Positions 16,181 to 25,473 of a DNA stretch of 64,000 nt are shown here, in pieces. The notes under the pieces are model-generated. The model made no database searches. It was not told where the DNA came from and was given only the letters and a program-made list of their open reading frames with translations. The translations under genes were made by a program, and so were the position numbers. Position 1 is the stretch's first letter; the number at the start of each line of letters is the position of its first letter. The stretch is from a virus: positions 1 through 64,000 of IMG/VR virus record IMGVR_UViG_3300017989_006421; one strand, 5' to 3'.

Positions 16181-18829
16181 GTGGCTATTGATTATCGTTT
16201 AACAACCACTCGCTATGTGAAACCAGGCGTCTACATTGGTCAGGTTTATATTCCTCGACCAGTAGCTAGCTTAGACATTCCCCGCATCCCATGCTACATT
16301 GGCAGGGGTTGGGAAAGCCGGTTGCTTCAGGATTTCCCACTTGATCGTTCATTCGTTCAAGCCGAATATGTGGCTTTTGTTACTTCTACCGCTCCCTATC
16401 GAGCCGTTCTTGATTTCCCAGTTGACACCCGCTTCACCGGTGAAAGCAATCGAATTCGGCTATACAAGGGACTAACTGAGCAAGAAGAAATTGATCCTCG
16501 CTTCTACACCTTCCTTGAGGATGTCAGTGGTGATCTTCGAATCCTGCAACTAAGTAGTGAGGGATTTGATCAAACCGCCAACTATTACATAGATTACCAG
16601 AGTACAGCAGTCGAGGTCCCAGACCGGTATGGTCAGATTGCTGAAATCACTGGAACCGAACGCATCCTAAGAGTCGGTAGGAATCCCAATACTCGGACTT
16701 ATGAGGAAGACATTGACTTTGAGGTTATCACAGAATTGATTGGTCCTGGCCGAATCGGTCCTGAGCCATTCACTGCCCGAATCCCTGAGCCTGTCTTGGC
16801 CCTACACCCAGACAGCAAGTACAAGGGTGTGACTCGGAAATACACCGTACTAGTAGAAAACGAAACTACCGTTAGTACCCCATTATTCACCAGTGGCCTA
16901 ACATATGTTACTACCGGTGGTGGTGACATGGTTATTGATGATCCCTCCGATTATACTGGAGGTACTGCTGGTACGCTAACCCTGACAATTTCCAATTTCC
17001 AATTGGTTGGTCCTTCCGGTGGTCCAGAATTCGATGTCACCCCATCTGGCCTACACACGGGACCAGCAGTTGCCATTACCAATACCACCAATGAGAATGT
17101 TGAAGTCGTAGCAGGTACGGGACTCTATTGTTCCTTCAGTGATCTGTCCAACTTCAATAATGGTGAAACCATCCTCATCGTGATTGCCATCTCACCCAAA
17201 TCAGTCCTGGATATTTCCTGGTGGTCAGACGACCCGCAGGGTGCCAGTGGCGTATTCGTCGTTGATTACTACAACACCACAATCAACAGTGTGCAGTACC
17301 CCAGAGACCGTATCCCACTAGAAAATGGTGTTTATCTGGCCTTCTCTGATCTGGAAGATTTTGATCCGTCTGATGAATTTGAATTGGACGCCATTAACAC
17401 TGACAGTCTTAACTGGGACATGGAACGAGAGACCAGTGAGATTATTACTTCGGGGGACATCTTCTATGACCACGCAGGTTCAGTCGTTGGCACTCGCCGA
17501 ACCTTTTACCTCTTTGTCAGTGAAACCCAGTTGACCGATGTCATGGGGGTATACAACGCTGATACAGGCGCTCCTATCCCGTTTAGCTGGATCAGTGGAA
17601 CCCCATACATCTCGTTCTCATCTGATCCTGGAGTCGATGTTCGTGCGGATTACAGCTACCGCAATGCACCAGAACCAGGCCAGGGTTACTATCTTACCGT
17701 CCAGTACACCCGACCAGATGAAGCCTACAACGCTGTCACGTTTGTGACTCGGGATACCTGGCGTGATGAGATTGGTTATCCCACTTCAGAAAATCACCTC
17801 TCCGTGATGTTGGATCACGCATATGAGAGTTTTGGCTTCCTTGGGACTTGTGCCTTTATCCAGGTACAGGATCTCGATGGTGATGGGACATACAATAACA
17901 TTGACTATCGCAATGCCATCAACTCAGCCCGGTATAACAAGGAGATTACTGACCTTGTGGTCCTTGGTAACCATGGTGTTCGTGATACTCTTTACCAGGT
18001 TATGATCGAACGTAATGATCCATTCGAAGGCAAAGAGTCCTTGGCTTGGGTTGGTTTCCCTGTTGGAACCGAGATCGGTTTTAGTAATGATGAAGAGGGC
18101 ACACTCGTCAGCTTCTCTGATACCTTCCAGGTCTATGGTGACCAACCTCGTGGTCTCTTCGTTTTGATGGCCAACAACTGGGCAAAGAGAAGTTTCTATC
18201 AGGAAGACAGAACCATTGCTCGTGTAACGTTGGATGGCTCCTTCATTGCTGGAGCGATGGCCGCCTTGCGGGCTAGTTTTGATATGCCGCATGAAACGGA
18301 ATTGAGGAAGATCATTCCTGGTTATGATGATCTTCAGAATTTTGATGAAGAAGAGCAGCGTCGAATCGGTGGTGTGGGCTATTCCTTCCTGGAAAGAAAG
18401 AATGGTTTTAACCGTATCATTGATACCCAAACCATAGACTTCTCTGCTCCGGACTATCACGAAATCAACGCCATGGCACAGAAGCAATTCTGTACCAAAT
18501 ACATCCGTCGGGAACTAGACCGTTTGGTAATCGGTGTCGTCCCCATGAGCGTAGAACATGGTGTGTTCTTGATTCGGGCTGCTTTGGCAGGTCTGTTGAG
18601 AGTCCTCGTATCCCGACAAATCATTGCTCCATACAGTGATGATGCCTCAGCCGGGGTATCGACTGCTACTTCCCGTGACTTAGACCCCAACTCGGATATC
18701 ATTGTCTTCCGGGATGAAGTCGATCCTACGTTGTACCACGTACAATACTGGTTCGTACTGCGTTATGCGATCAAACGAGTGTTCGGTGTTTACTCAGTCG
18801 ATGTGAATGCGTTCAAATCGTCTAGCTAA
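16181..18829 (+). CDS. Contractile tail sheath protein
   Basis: An 882-residue structural protein. The N-terminus VKPGVYIGQVYIPRPVAS is the usual sheath opening, and the C-terminal third (ERKNGFNRIIDTQTIDFSAP, then KYIRRELDRLVIG and the long helix after it) matches the conserved sheath core. It forms the contractile tube around the tail, which assigns the phage to the myovirus type. The GTG start has AGGAG six bases upstream. Extra beta-rich segments in the middle may be surface-exposed insertions, making it longer than many sheath proteins. Confidence 0.9.
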   Translation: MAIDYRLTTTRYVKPGVYIGQVYIPRPVASLDIPRIPCYIGRGWESRLLQDFPLDRSFVQAEYVAFVTSTAPYRAVLDFPVDTRFTGESNRIRLYKGLTEQEEIDPRFYTFLEDVSGDLRILQLSSEGFDQTANYYIDYQSTAVEVPDRYGQIAEITGTERILRVGRNPNTRTYEEDIDFEVITELIGPGRIGPEPFTARIPEPVLALHPDSKYKGVTRKYTVLVENETTVSTPLFTSGLTYVTTGGGDMVIDDPSDYTGGTAGTLTLTISNFQLVGPSGGPEFDVTPSGLHTGPAVAITNTTNENVEVVAGTGLYCSFSDLSNFNNGETILIVIAISPKSVLDISWWSDDPQGASGVFVVDYYNTTINSVQYPRDRIPLENGVYLAFSDLEDFDPSDEFELDAINTDSLNWDMERETSEIITSGDIFYDHAGSVVGTRRTFYLFVSETQLTDVMGVYNADTGAPIPFSWISGTPYISFSSDPGVDVRADYSYRNAPEPGQGYYLTVQYTRPDEAYNAVTFVTRDTWRDEIGYPTSENHLSVMLDHAYESFGFLGTCAFIQVQDLDGDGTYNNIDYRNAINSARYNKEITDLVVLGNHGVRDTLYQVMIERNDPFEGKESLAWVGFPVGTEIGFSNDEEGTLVSFSDTFQVYGDQPRGLFVLMANNWAKRSFYQEDRTIARVTLDGSFIAGAMAALRASFDMPHETELRKIIPGYDDLQNFDEEEQRRIGGVGYSFLERKNGFNRIIDTQTIDFSAPDYHEINAMAQKQFCTKYIRRELDRLVIGVVPMSVEHGVFLIRAALAGLLRVLVSRQIIAPYSDDASAGVSTATSRDLDPNSDIIVFRDEVDPTLYHVQYWFVLRYAIKRVFGVYSVDVNAFKSSS

Positions 18830-18847
18830 GTTCTTTCCTCAGGCTAA

Positions 18848-18886
18848 TTAAGTCCCCTCTTCCGTGAAAAGAAGGGGGGGACTTAA
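18848..18886 (+). terminator. Hairpin after the tail sheath gene
   Basis: A stem of about 15 bp with an eight-base loop, ending in GGGGGGGACTTAA, follows the sheath stop codon by 18 bases. The T tract after it is weak. It most likely ends or stabilises the abundant sheath message before the next gene. Confidence 0.7.
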
Positions 18887-18913
18887 TGTATTTGGTTTCA
18901 CTGAGGTTAGACT

Positions 18914-19894
18914 ATGGCCTTCCACTTACAATCAACCCGCAAACGGGTTTGGCACGGGACATCATCCCGCGCTGCACGGCGTATTCTACGTGAAGGATTT
19001 GTGGTCAACCCTCAAACAAAAGTATGGGATCAAAAAGAATATATATGGAAGGGGTCTTACTCCGGGACTTACCTAACGTTTAATTGGTTCACCGCTTACA
19101 GTAGTGCCAATCGAGCGGTAGAAAAATCTGGTGGTACTCCTGTTATCTTTGAAGTTCAGGTTGAAACCAAAACAGCTTTGCCGGATGAAGATAACTTACC
19201 CATGCCACATGATGCCTTAGCCCCTTCGCTGAAATTGGTTGAGCTTACCAATTATTGGGTACTGGAGTTAAACAAAAATCCTCGGGTGGTCAAGAAAATC
19301 ATCCGACGAGCAGCAGATCACTTTCGCGCTACATTGGATTACCGCGCTACTGGTCGGGGGGATGGTATTCACAAAACCAAGTTTGCTAAGAGCTTTTCAG
19401 ACAAGCGCTGGAAAGCCTTGCGCCCCCACGTCACAAATTATCTATGGGAATACTGGAGAGAACGCGTCGCTCACGCCACACGATATCCTCCTCATTCTGC
19501 TGGGGAAAGAGAATTCTCCAAAGAACAACATTTTACGTCCCTTCTTCGGAGAATGCTAGCCAACTTAATCAAAAAGATGCGTTGGTTCGTAAAAGTTCAA
19601 GAAGTAAAGGGAGACACTGGTTTTCTCAACCTTCGTATTGATGCTCCCATCACTTTTCGTGGTAGTAACAAGATTCTATCCGCCGTGGAATTGCTGCGAG
19701 ATGATTATAGTGAGCGTGAAGCGAAGTTTGATCAAAGGTACCCCACTATCCTTAGACAAATTTACGGTAAGATGAGTCCTGAATTCGTTAAACAATACAG
19801 CACTAGGGTGGGTGACCATTACATTATAGAAAAGGGTGTCCTCGGTAAAACCCCGACTTTTACTGAAAGTCTAACAACATTAGACAAGAAATGA
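18914..19894 (+). CDS. ADP-ribosyltransferase-like protein
   Basis: A 326-residue protein. The N-terminal 90 residues have the layout of the H-Y-E class of ADP-ribosyltransferases: VWHGTS with His14, a following ILREGF helix, GTYLTF with Tyr53, and the strand VIFEVQVE with Glu80 or Glu84. The remaining 230 residues are basic and helical with no family I know. It would transfer ADP-ribose from NAD to a protein or nucleic acid. GAGGTTAG stands before the ATG. It lies behind the sheath gene, so it could be a virion-carried effector, but that is inference. Confidence 0.5.
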   Translation: MAFHLQSTRKRVWHGTSSRAARRILREGFVVNPQTKVWDQKEYIWKGSYSGTYLTFNWFTAYSSANRAVEKSGGTPVIFEVQVETKTALPDEDNLPMPHDALAPSLKLVELTNYWVLELNKNPRVVKKIIRRAADHFRATLDYRATGRGDGIHKTKFAKSFSDKRWKALRPHVTNYLWEYWRERVAHATRYPPHSAGEREFSKEQHFTSLLRRMLANLIKKMRWFVKVQEVKGDTGFLNLRIDAPITFRGSNKILSAVELLRDDYSEREAKFDQRYPTILRQIYGKMSPEFVKQYSTRVGDHYIIEKGVLGKTPTFTESLTTLDKK

Positions 19895-19943
19895 ACCGAA
19901 CCCACAAGATCCGACGCCACAGCAGAATATAGGTAGATCGCAC

Positions 19944-22900
19944 ATGAACAATAAACAGACTCTTCGTGTTATCAAGGCCATCAAACGACTCAATCCGGTT
20001 AATCTTCCGGTCGTGTATGGTTTGAGGACTCTCCTCAATTTTGAACCTGAAGAATGGCCTGTCATATGTCGTTTGCTAATCCAGCTTTGCAAACAAAAAG
20101 GCGTTCTCCCCAATCCCGATTGGACCCGGATTCCTCGAAGCCCTTCCAAATTTGAGGCCGTGCGGGCACGTTTGCACATTGATGCGGAACAAGCAGTGCG
20201 GAGAGCTGAAGCAGAATCCTTGTGGAAAGACGAAGAAGAATGGGATCAAAAGACTGAACTTCAGTCTGCTGGACCACCTGAAAGTAAAAAGGACACTGTT
20301 GTAGAAGAATTGGCCGGGTGGTTAGACAAGACCAGTAAAAAATTTGGCCCCCCAAAAGCCATAAAGTTGTCAAATGGGAAACGCTTTATAATTCGGGACG
20401 GGTGGATCACCCTAGCACAATTTCACGCAATGATAGAAAAGGGTGAGAGCGGTTATGCCTATTGTAACATGGCTGAAGGGGATTTCTTGTATCTCCGAGA
20501 AGGAAAACCTAGATATGAAGATATCTCCGGAGCACAGCCAGTTACCGGCAAGGACATCATTAAGATATTCGAAGACCCCGCGTGTACAATCACGCAAGAA
20601 TTCGTAGATTGGCATATTAATGCGGGTGTTATTTACGCATCGAAGATTTGGAATACACCGGGCTGGGCTCAAGACGGGAAGCCTTCTGTTCTTGAGATTA
20701 TTAGAAAATTCGAGAAAGTCACCCCTAAAACCATCCAAGCGGCGGGCGAAGCCCACATAGGCCGCTTATCTGTCCTCCACCCCCGGTTTATCCTGTGGTC
20801 TCTTCTCATGGAAAATGCGGCAGTCCTTGGAAAATTAACGCAGGAAGTTAAAAACGACAAAAAAACGCGCCTTACCGCTGCTCCTAAAGATTGCCCCACT
20901 GTCCCAAGTTTACCCGATGTTAATTTTATGCCTCATCAGGCGTATGCTCTGGCTGTGTTAGACAAAACTGATGCAGCCATTCTCGACGTAGACACTGGTG
21001 GTGGTAAAACTTTAACGATGCTGGCCGATGCCTTAAACATGCTAGCTAAAGGCAAAGCGACTCGCCCATGCATCGTCATGCCCAATATCCTTATCCCACA
21101 ACAAAAAGATGAAATCCACAATTGGACAAAAGGCCAAGTAAACGTTTTAGTAATTAATTCTGAAACATATCATAAAATGGGGGGTGATAAAGAAACCGCA
21201 TGGGCACAGGCTCTAGAACAAATTAAAAAGGCTCCCCCGAATACAATTGTTCTTACTAGTTATGAATTCTTATCAACTGAATACTATGAATTAGCTACTG
21301 GAGAATTTACTGCTTCAGGTAAACCCAAGTATGTTCGAAATTTTACCCGACCTAAAGACATGATGGCGGCTGGTGTGGATATGGTAAGTTTCGATGAAGC
21401 CCACCGAGCTAAAAACCCCTCCACCAATGTACACCAAGCATGTAAGGCTTTTTCCTCTGTTCCCATCAAACGTGTCGCTTCCGGCACCATCATTTCCAAC
21501 AACCCCACTGATTTAGTAGGTACTATTGGGCTCCTCGACCCATCCATTTTTGGTACTTACAAACAATTTTGCAACAGATACGCCGCAGTTCATGACGCGA
21601 GCAAGGTACTCGTGTGGAAACCCAATGCTCAGAAGAAGATTAGACAAGCGTTACTCGAAGAAGCTGGGGTTAGTATTCGGTCGAGTGCTTGGAGGCATAT
21701 GCTTCCAAAATTAGAGCAAAAAGTGCATTATTGTGATTTTACCACCGCTCAACAAAGAGTCTACGTCGCTGTTGAAAAAGCAGTCGTTAAAGAGATTCTG
21801 GCTGATCCCGAATTAGCAGCAGCGTGGGAGGAATTTCAGGCCGATCCAGAGAATGTAGGAAAGGATTTCGCCCCTAGTAAGATCCTCATTCGTTTATCGA
21901 GGATCTATAGTTATATCAATGATCCAACCAGTGAAAAATTTTCCAAATCTCTAGCAAAAGCGGACATGGTGTCCCCTAAAGTAGGAAAAGTAGATGAGTT
22001 ACTAGGTAAACACTTTGGTAGTGATGGCAAAGGCAAGGTCATTATTTTCTGTGAACAAAAACGTCAAGCCCGTCATATTATGGAACACAGCAGATTTAAG
22101 GGGAAGATGCTGTATTATGATGCGAGTGTCAAAGCCAATATCACCACTTTCCAAACCAGTCCAGAAAAAACCGTTCTAGTAGCTGTCATGCAATCCCTAA
22201 AAGAAGGGCTAAATTTACAAGTAGCCAGTCGGGCCATCTTGTATAGCATGGTTTGGAACCCAGGAGACATGCAGCAAGCATTCGCCCGCGTTTTCCGTCC
22301 TGGTCAGAAAAACCGGGTTTCAGTTGATATTCTGTTGGCTCGAAAGACTGCGGATATGGCCAAATTCGCTCGGTTGGTCACGAAATTGCATGAAAAACGA
22401 AAAGTTGATAGTGATTACACCGATACCACAGAATTTACACTCTTTGGTATGAACTTGGACAACATCAGTACCTTCCGAACAGAAGAGGACATGGCACCTT
22501 ATACAGAACGGTTCCATGACATGGAAGAGCAGCAGAAGGAGGAAGCAAAGGTAGCATTGAAGTTCTTCGGTCCGAAGATGATAGAAAAAAAGACTACCCC
22601 AAAAGCTATCAAGGGTTCCGAGAAGGCAGAAATGCCTCGAATCAGACAATCGGCTAATTACGATTGGGACCCCTATGAAGACGTACCTCATGACAGTGAG
22701 GGGTTGGCTGATCCGGACGATACAACTGATACACTAGATTTGACTATCGTCAATTACCCTGAATCGTTCCACCTGTGGGCACCCGCAGGAAAAACCAAGC
22801 TCAAGAGAGGCAAATACAGATTTTACAACGCCGATCCCTACTGGTTCTTAGAGTGTGGTACAAAAGCACGGGCTAAAAGTGTCCTAAAACGTCTAGCCAC

Positions 22901-23339
22901 TAAATTGGACTTATGGGATGTAACTGGTACCACGGCGTCTGAGGGTGGGGTAGGCTTGACAGAACAATTAAAGTATTTGGGTAAATGGCGAGTGGTCGCC
23001 GCGAAAAAGAAACCCAAAGCATACGTGATCATTACGCTTTTTAACGGGCGACCGGGACTGTTGTGTGATGAATTGGACCCCCAAGCGGCACCCATCCTAC
23101 GAGCCGCAAAATTCCAGTTAGTTCGTCGTAGCCTGTGGCTAGACCTCAAGAAAACGAACAAAACCCTGGTTCTTAAAATACTGGATTACATCGAAGGGTC
23201 TGAACGAAAACCAGGTAAATACTTCCTGCAAAATCAAGCAGAAATCCAAACCGTACTAAAACAGGTTTATACTTTGAATTGGGAAGCCAAACGAAAGGCA
23301 GACGTAGAGGAAGAAGAAGAGGTGGAAGTGGATGATTAA
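19944..23339 (+). CDS. SNF2-type helicase/ATPase
   Basis: An 1131-residue SF2 ATPase. A 300-residue N-terminal region of unknown role is followed by MPHQAYALAVLD, Walker A DTGGGKTLT near residue 352, the DEAH box VSFDEAHRAKN near 480, and a C-terminal RecA lobe with GLNLQVA and motif VI QAFARVFRPGQ. These are the Rad54/SNF2 signatures. It probably translocates on double-stranded DNA. The last 200 residues are a separate mixed domain ending in a Glu/Val-rich acidic tail. Confidence 0.85.
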   Translation: MNNKQTLRVIKAIKRLNPVNLPVVYGLRTLLNFEPEEWPVICRLLIQLCKQKGVLPNPDWTRIPRSPSKFEAVRARLHIDAEQAVRRAEAESLWKDEEEWDQKTELQSAGPPESKKDTVVEELAGWLDKTSKKFGPPKAIKLSNGKRFIIRDGWITLAQFHAMIEKGESGYAYCNMAEGDFLYLREGKPRYEDISGAQPVTGKDIIKIFEDPACTITQEFVDWHINAGVIYASKIWNTPGWAQDGKPSVLEIIRKFEKVTPKTIQAAGEAHIGRLSVLHPRFILWSLLMENAAVLGKLTQEVKNDKKTRLTAAPKDCPTVPSLPDVNFMPHQAYALAVLDKTDAAILDVDTGGGKTLTMLADALNMLAKGKATRPCIVMPNILIPQQKDEIHNWTKGQVNVLVINSETYHKMGGDKETAWAQALEQIKKAPPNTIVLTSYEFLSTEYYELATGEFTASGKPKYVRNFTRPKDMMAAGVDMVSFDEAHRAKNPSTNVHQACKAFSSVPIKRVASGTIISNNPTDLVGTIGLLDPSIFGTYKQFCNRYAAVHDASKVLVWKPNAQKKIRQALLEEAGVSIRSSAWRHMLPKLEQKVHYCDFTTAQQRVYVAVEKAVVKEILADPELAAAWEEFQADPENVGKDFAPSKILIRLSRIYSYINDPTSEKFSKSLAKADMVSPKVGKVDELLGKHFGSDGKGKVIIFCEQKRQARHIMEHSRFKGKMLYYDASVKANITTFQTSPEKTVLVAVMQSLKEGLNLQVASRAILYSMVWNPGDMQQAFARVFRPGQKNRVSVDILLARKTADMAKFARLVTKLHEKRKVDSDYTDTTEFTLFGMNLDNISTFRTEEDMAPYTERFHDMEEQQKEEAKVALKFFGPKMIEKKTTPKAIKGSEKAEMPRIRQSANYDWDPYEDVPHDSEGLADPDDTTDTLDLTIVNYPESFHLWAPAGKTKLKRGKYRFYNADPYWFLECGTKARAKSVLKRLATKLDLWDVTGTTASEGGVGLTEQLKYLGKWRVVAAKKKPKAYVIITLFNGRPGLLCDELDPQAAPILRAAKFQLVRRSLWLDLKKTNKTLVLKILDYIEGSERKPGKYFLQNQAEIQTVLKQVYTLNWEAKRKADVEEEEEVEVDD

Positions 23340-23370
23340 ATAGATTGCCCGAACACTCGTAAGTAACACC

Positions 23371-23541
23371 ATGGCCAAAGATGCTAAGAAAATATCCGAA
23401 GACGTGGTGAAGGGGCTCAAGGAATTGGATCGCAAGGGCGAGTTGGTTCGCGCGGGGGAGAAGGTTGCTAAGGCTATCAACGATCTACGCAAAGAAAGGG
23501 TACTCACTCCACAGAAGTTGAACCGAAGAGCCACTATCTAG
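23371..23541 (+). CDS. Small basic helical protein
   Basis: A 56-residue protein, rich in Lys, Glu and Leu, probably one or two amphipathic helices. It follows the helicase in the same direction after 31 bases and its stop overlaps the convergent gene by eight bases. There is no strong ribosome site. Function unknown. Confidence 0.5.
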   Translation: MAKDAKKISEDVVKGLKELDRKGELVRAGEKVAKAINDLRKERVLTPQKLNRRATI

Positions 23542-23938
23542 TCAATTCTTGGAACCTGTCTTTCCGTTTGATTTGGGTTGCATCAAAGTGTTCTATTAGG
23601 GGGTGCAGTTCCGGGTGGTTCACATCCAATCCACCACCCGCTTTAATCCCAGTCATCAGGGTGACCCACACTTCATCGGACCAAAGATCGATTTGGCAAA
23701 GAAGTGAATCCAGCACGCGCATCGCACCAACCACACAAGGCTGAAAAGCGCGACACTCCGGGGGTCTATTCTCATAATCATCACAGCGGAATCCCCCATC
23801 CCCCCAATATAGATGTGTGCAGACCGTCAAGGAGTCTTTTCCCAGACTCTTGATGGGGAATGCGATACAACAAACCCCGCAAAAAGTACACTCATTATTC
23901 GTACAGAGAGTGTTCTTCACACTACATCCAGTATACAT
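23534..23938 (-). CDS. YkgJ-type cysteine cluster (Fe-S/zinc) protein
   Basis: A 134-residue product with the YkgJ family pattern: CTFCGVCCIAFP near residue 17, CTHLYW, and the signature CDDYENRPPECRAF. These eight or so Cys residues are thought to hold a metal or Fe-S cluster. The role of the family is unknown. The ATG at 23938 has AGGG eight bases upstream; an in-frame GTG at 23956 does not. Confidence 0.75.
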   Translation of the reverse strand: MYTGCSVKNTLCTNNECTFCGVCCIAFPIKSLGKDSLTVCTHLYWGDGGFRCDDYENRPPECRAFQPCVVGAMRVLDSLLCQIDLWSDEVWVTLMTGIKAGGGLDVNHPELHPLIEHFDATQIKRKDRFQELTR

Positions 23939-24004
23939 ACCAGAAACCCTATCCACACCGCTTGGAAAGGTGACATGAGATTTCCCTTTATCCTAACGCT
24001 CAGC

Positions 24005-24062
24005 CGCCACCTGCGACCTCCGGGCTATGAACCCAGCGCGCTACCAACTGCGCCACTCCGCA
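24005..24062 (-). pseudogene. Truncated tRNA-Met(CAU)
   Basis: On the minus strand from 24062 the sequence gives a 5' acceptor strand, a D arm (GCGC, loop AGTTGGTA, GCGC), an anticodon arm CTGGG-TTCATAG-CCCGG with anticodon CAU, and a variable loop AGGTC. The T arm begins GCAGG but then diverges. No 3' acceptor strand follows in the next 60 bases. It appears to be a tRNA that lost its 3' third. Confidence 0.6.
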
Positions 24063-24074
24063 ACAATAGTAAGC

Positions 24075-24102
24075 AGAATACCGCCTCGTCAGCGGTTGTC
24101 AA
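24075..24102 (-). promoter_or_regulatory. sigma70-like promoter before the tRNA-Met remnant
   Basis: On the minus strand TTGACA (24097-24102) is followed after 16 bases by TATTCT (24075-24080), about 13 bases before the tRNA remnant. The -35 is perfect and the -10 is fair. It may now drive the YkgJ-type gene. Confidence 0.5.
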
Positions 24103-24114
24103 ACCCACTACGAC

Positions 24115-24402
24115 TTAACGAGAATACAACAAGAACTCACCAATCTGACCGTCCGGCCGCAAACGCATAGCAATTGGACCGTGGTCGTGGCCCTCCCGGA
24201 AAAACCCATTGATAATCCCCAACACGCCCACATGCGGCTTCGAGCTACCAGGAATAGTTTTTACAACAACTTTGGGGTGCTGAACAAAAAGATCAACACA
24301 TGGCTCGCGGTGTTCAAACAACCGGGTAATAGCTTCCCGATCAATATCCAACAGCTCATTCAACAACTTTACTACTGTCTTCAATTCCACGCGACGCAGC
24401 AT
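24115..24402 (-). CDS. Conserved phage hypothetical protein
   Basis: A 95-residue protein. The pattern AITRLFEHREPC followed by VGVLGIINGFF and GPIAMRLRPDG resembles a family of small proteins of unknown function seen in many phages. GGAG lies five bases before the ATG. Confidence 0.65.
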   Translation of the reverse strand: MLRRVELKTVVKLLNELLDIDREAITRLFEHREPCVDLFVQHPKVVVKTIPGSSKPHVGVLGIINGFFREGHDHGPIAMRLRPDGQIGEFLLYSR

Positions 24403-24434
24403 TACATCTCCACCTACTAGGCAATAGCAAGAAA

Positions 24435-24632
24435 CTAACAGTGATCGCTATTTGGCTGACTATACGGGGGAATCAACATATACGTCTCTGTAGCATCAGG
24501 CGGCTCGTGCTCATCGGCCATCCACTTAATCACTGGCAACAAATCCCTGGATTTGACCATCAACTTAACAACAGCCCAAACCATTTCTTCCGCTGACGGA
24601 ATAAAATGCTCTCCGTGCAACGAACGCCGCAC
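24435..24632 (-). CDS. Hypothetical small protein
   Basis: Up to 65 residues, from a GTG at 24632; an internal ATG encoding MVWAVVKL is an alternative start. No domain is recognised and no strong ribosome site is seen. It is kept because the frame fills the space between two likely genes in the same direction. Confidence 0.4.
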   Translation of the reverse strand: MRRSLHGEHFIPSAEEMVWAVVKLMVKSRDLLPVIKWMADEHEPPDATETYMLIPPYSQPNSDHC

Positions 24633-24704
24633 TCCATCAGGGCTAAACTATCGCGCAGCCAGACCGGAATCCTTGGAAACTATTTGGGGTCGAATTAGGC
24701 GTGG

Positions 24705-24905
24705 TTACTCTGTGGTCTTTATTGGCCGCCAGTTATTCAGTAAAAGTCCGTTGAAACTGTCTGGATTGTCACACCACTGTCCCTTTCCTCTATCGAAGTA
24801 TTCCAAACGACCATCCGAATGGAGACGATTACGATGACCTGCATCATCACTAAACTCAACGTCGGGATTTTTCCGCATCTCAGTTAAAGCGTCCAAAAAA
24901 TCCAT
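24705..24905 (-). CDS. Tad2-like (DUF2829) small protein
   Basis: A 66-residue protein. The opening MDFLDALTEMRKNPDVEF, the central beta hairpin LHSDGRLEYFDRG, and the ending LLLNNWRPIK follow the layout of DUF2829, the family that includes the Thoeris inhibitor Tad2, which binds cyclic ADP-ribose signals. The similarity is short and several usual residues differ. GGAGG six bases before the ATG gives a firm start. Confidence 0.45.
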   Translation of the reverse strand: MDFLDALTEMRKNPDVEFSDDAGHRNRLHSDGRLEYFDRGKGQWCDNPDSFNGLLLNNWRPIKTTE

Positions 24906-24916
24906 GTTGCCTCCGG

Positions 24917-25462
24917 TTATTCAAAAAGGAAGACGGCCGCAGCCACAACTGTGGTCCATTTACCATTCTTATCGCCCTCGGTGGATTGCACAACGGCGCG
25001 TGTTTTGACAATCTGACCACTCATCTTGTAGACTTCGCGGCGTTCATCATAGTCACTGTCGGCGTTGAACTCTATGCCAAGCGTAGTTGCCAACATACTA
25101 GCAGCCATGTCCTCAACGAAATCAGCCGTCTTGAGTTTGGTGAGTCCATACCCGTGATGCTCGGAAATGTAACCATACTGATCCCCCTTGGCGGGTACAG
25201 CAAGTCCTATGCCGGCAGAAACCAATCGATTGGGCTCGTTGGTACGAGTTTCAGCCAAAACACAATAGGTTATTTGACCGGGAACGAGCTTCGCCAACCC
25301 AGCTCGGCGTGAGATGATCTTACATCCAGGTGGATAGATGCTCGATACTTTCACCAAATTGCACAATGCAACCCCCGCATCGCGCAACGCAGCCTCAAAA
25401 GATTCCAGGGGGTGGTGGTGCTTACCCACCCCACGAGTGAAGAAGAGTTGATTCGGAACCAT
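24917..25462 (-). CDS. Pyruvoyl-dependent arginine decarboxylase
   Basis: A 181-residue protein, close to the 165-195 residues usual for the family. It has PNQLFFTRGVG at the start, ESFEAALRDAG, and the self-cleavage site KVSSIYPPG with Ser40-Ser41, where cleavage would make the pyruvoyl group on the beta subunit. GYISEHHGYG is the later conserved substrate region. It converts arginine to agmatine, the first step of a polyamine route. AGGAG lies eight bases before the ATG. No agmatine-using enzyme is seen in the window. Confidence 0.85.
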   Translation of the reverse strand: MVPNQLFFTRGVGKHHHPLESFEAALRDAGVALCNLVKVSSIYPPGCKIISRRAGLAKLVPGQITYCVLAETRTNEPNRLVSAGIGLAVPAKGDQYGYISEHHGYGLTKLKTADFVEDMAASMLATTLGIEFNADSDYDERREVYKMSGQIVKTRAVVQSTEGDKNGKWTTVVAAAVFLFE

Positions 25463-25473
25463 TTCCACGTCTC

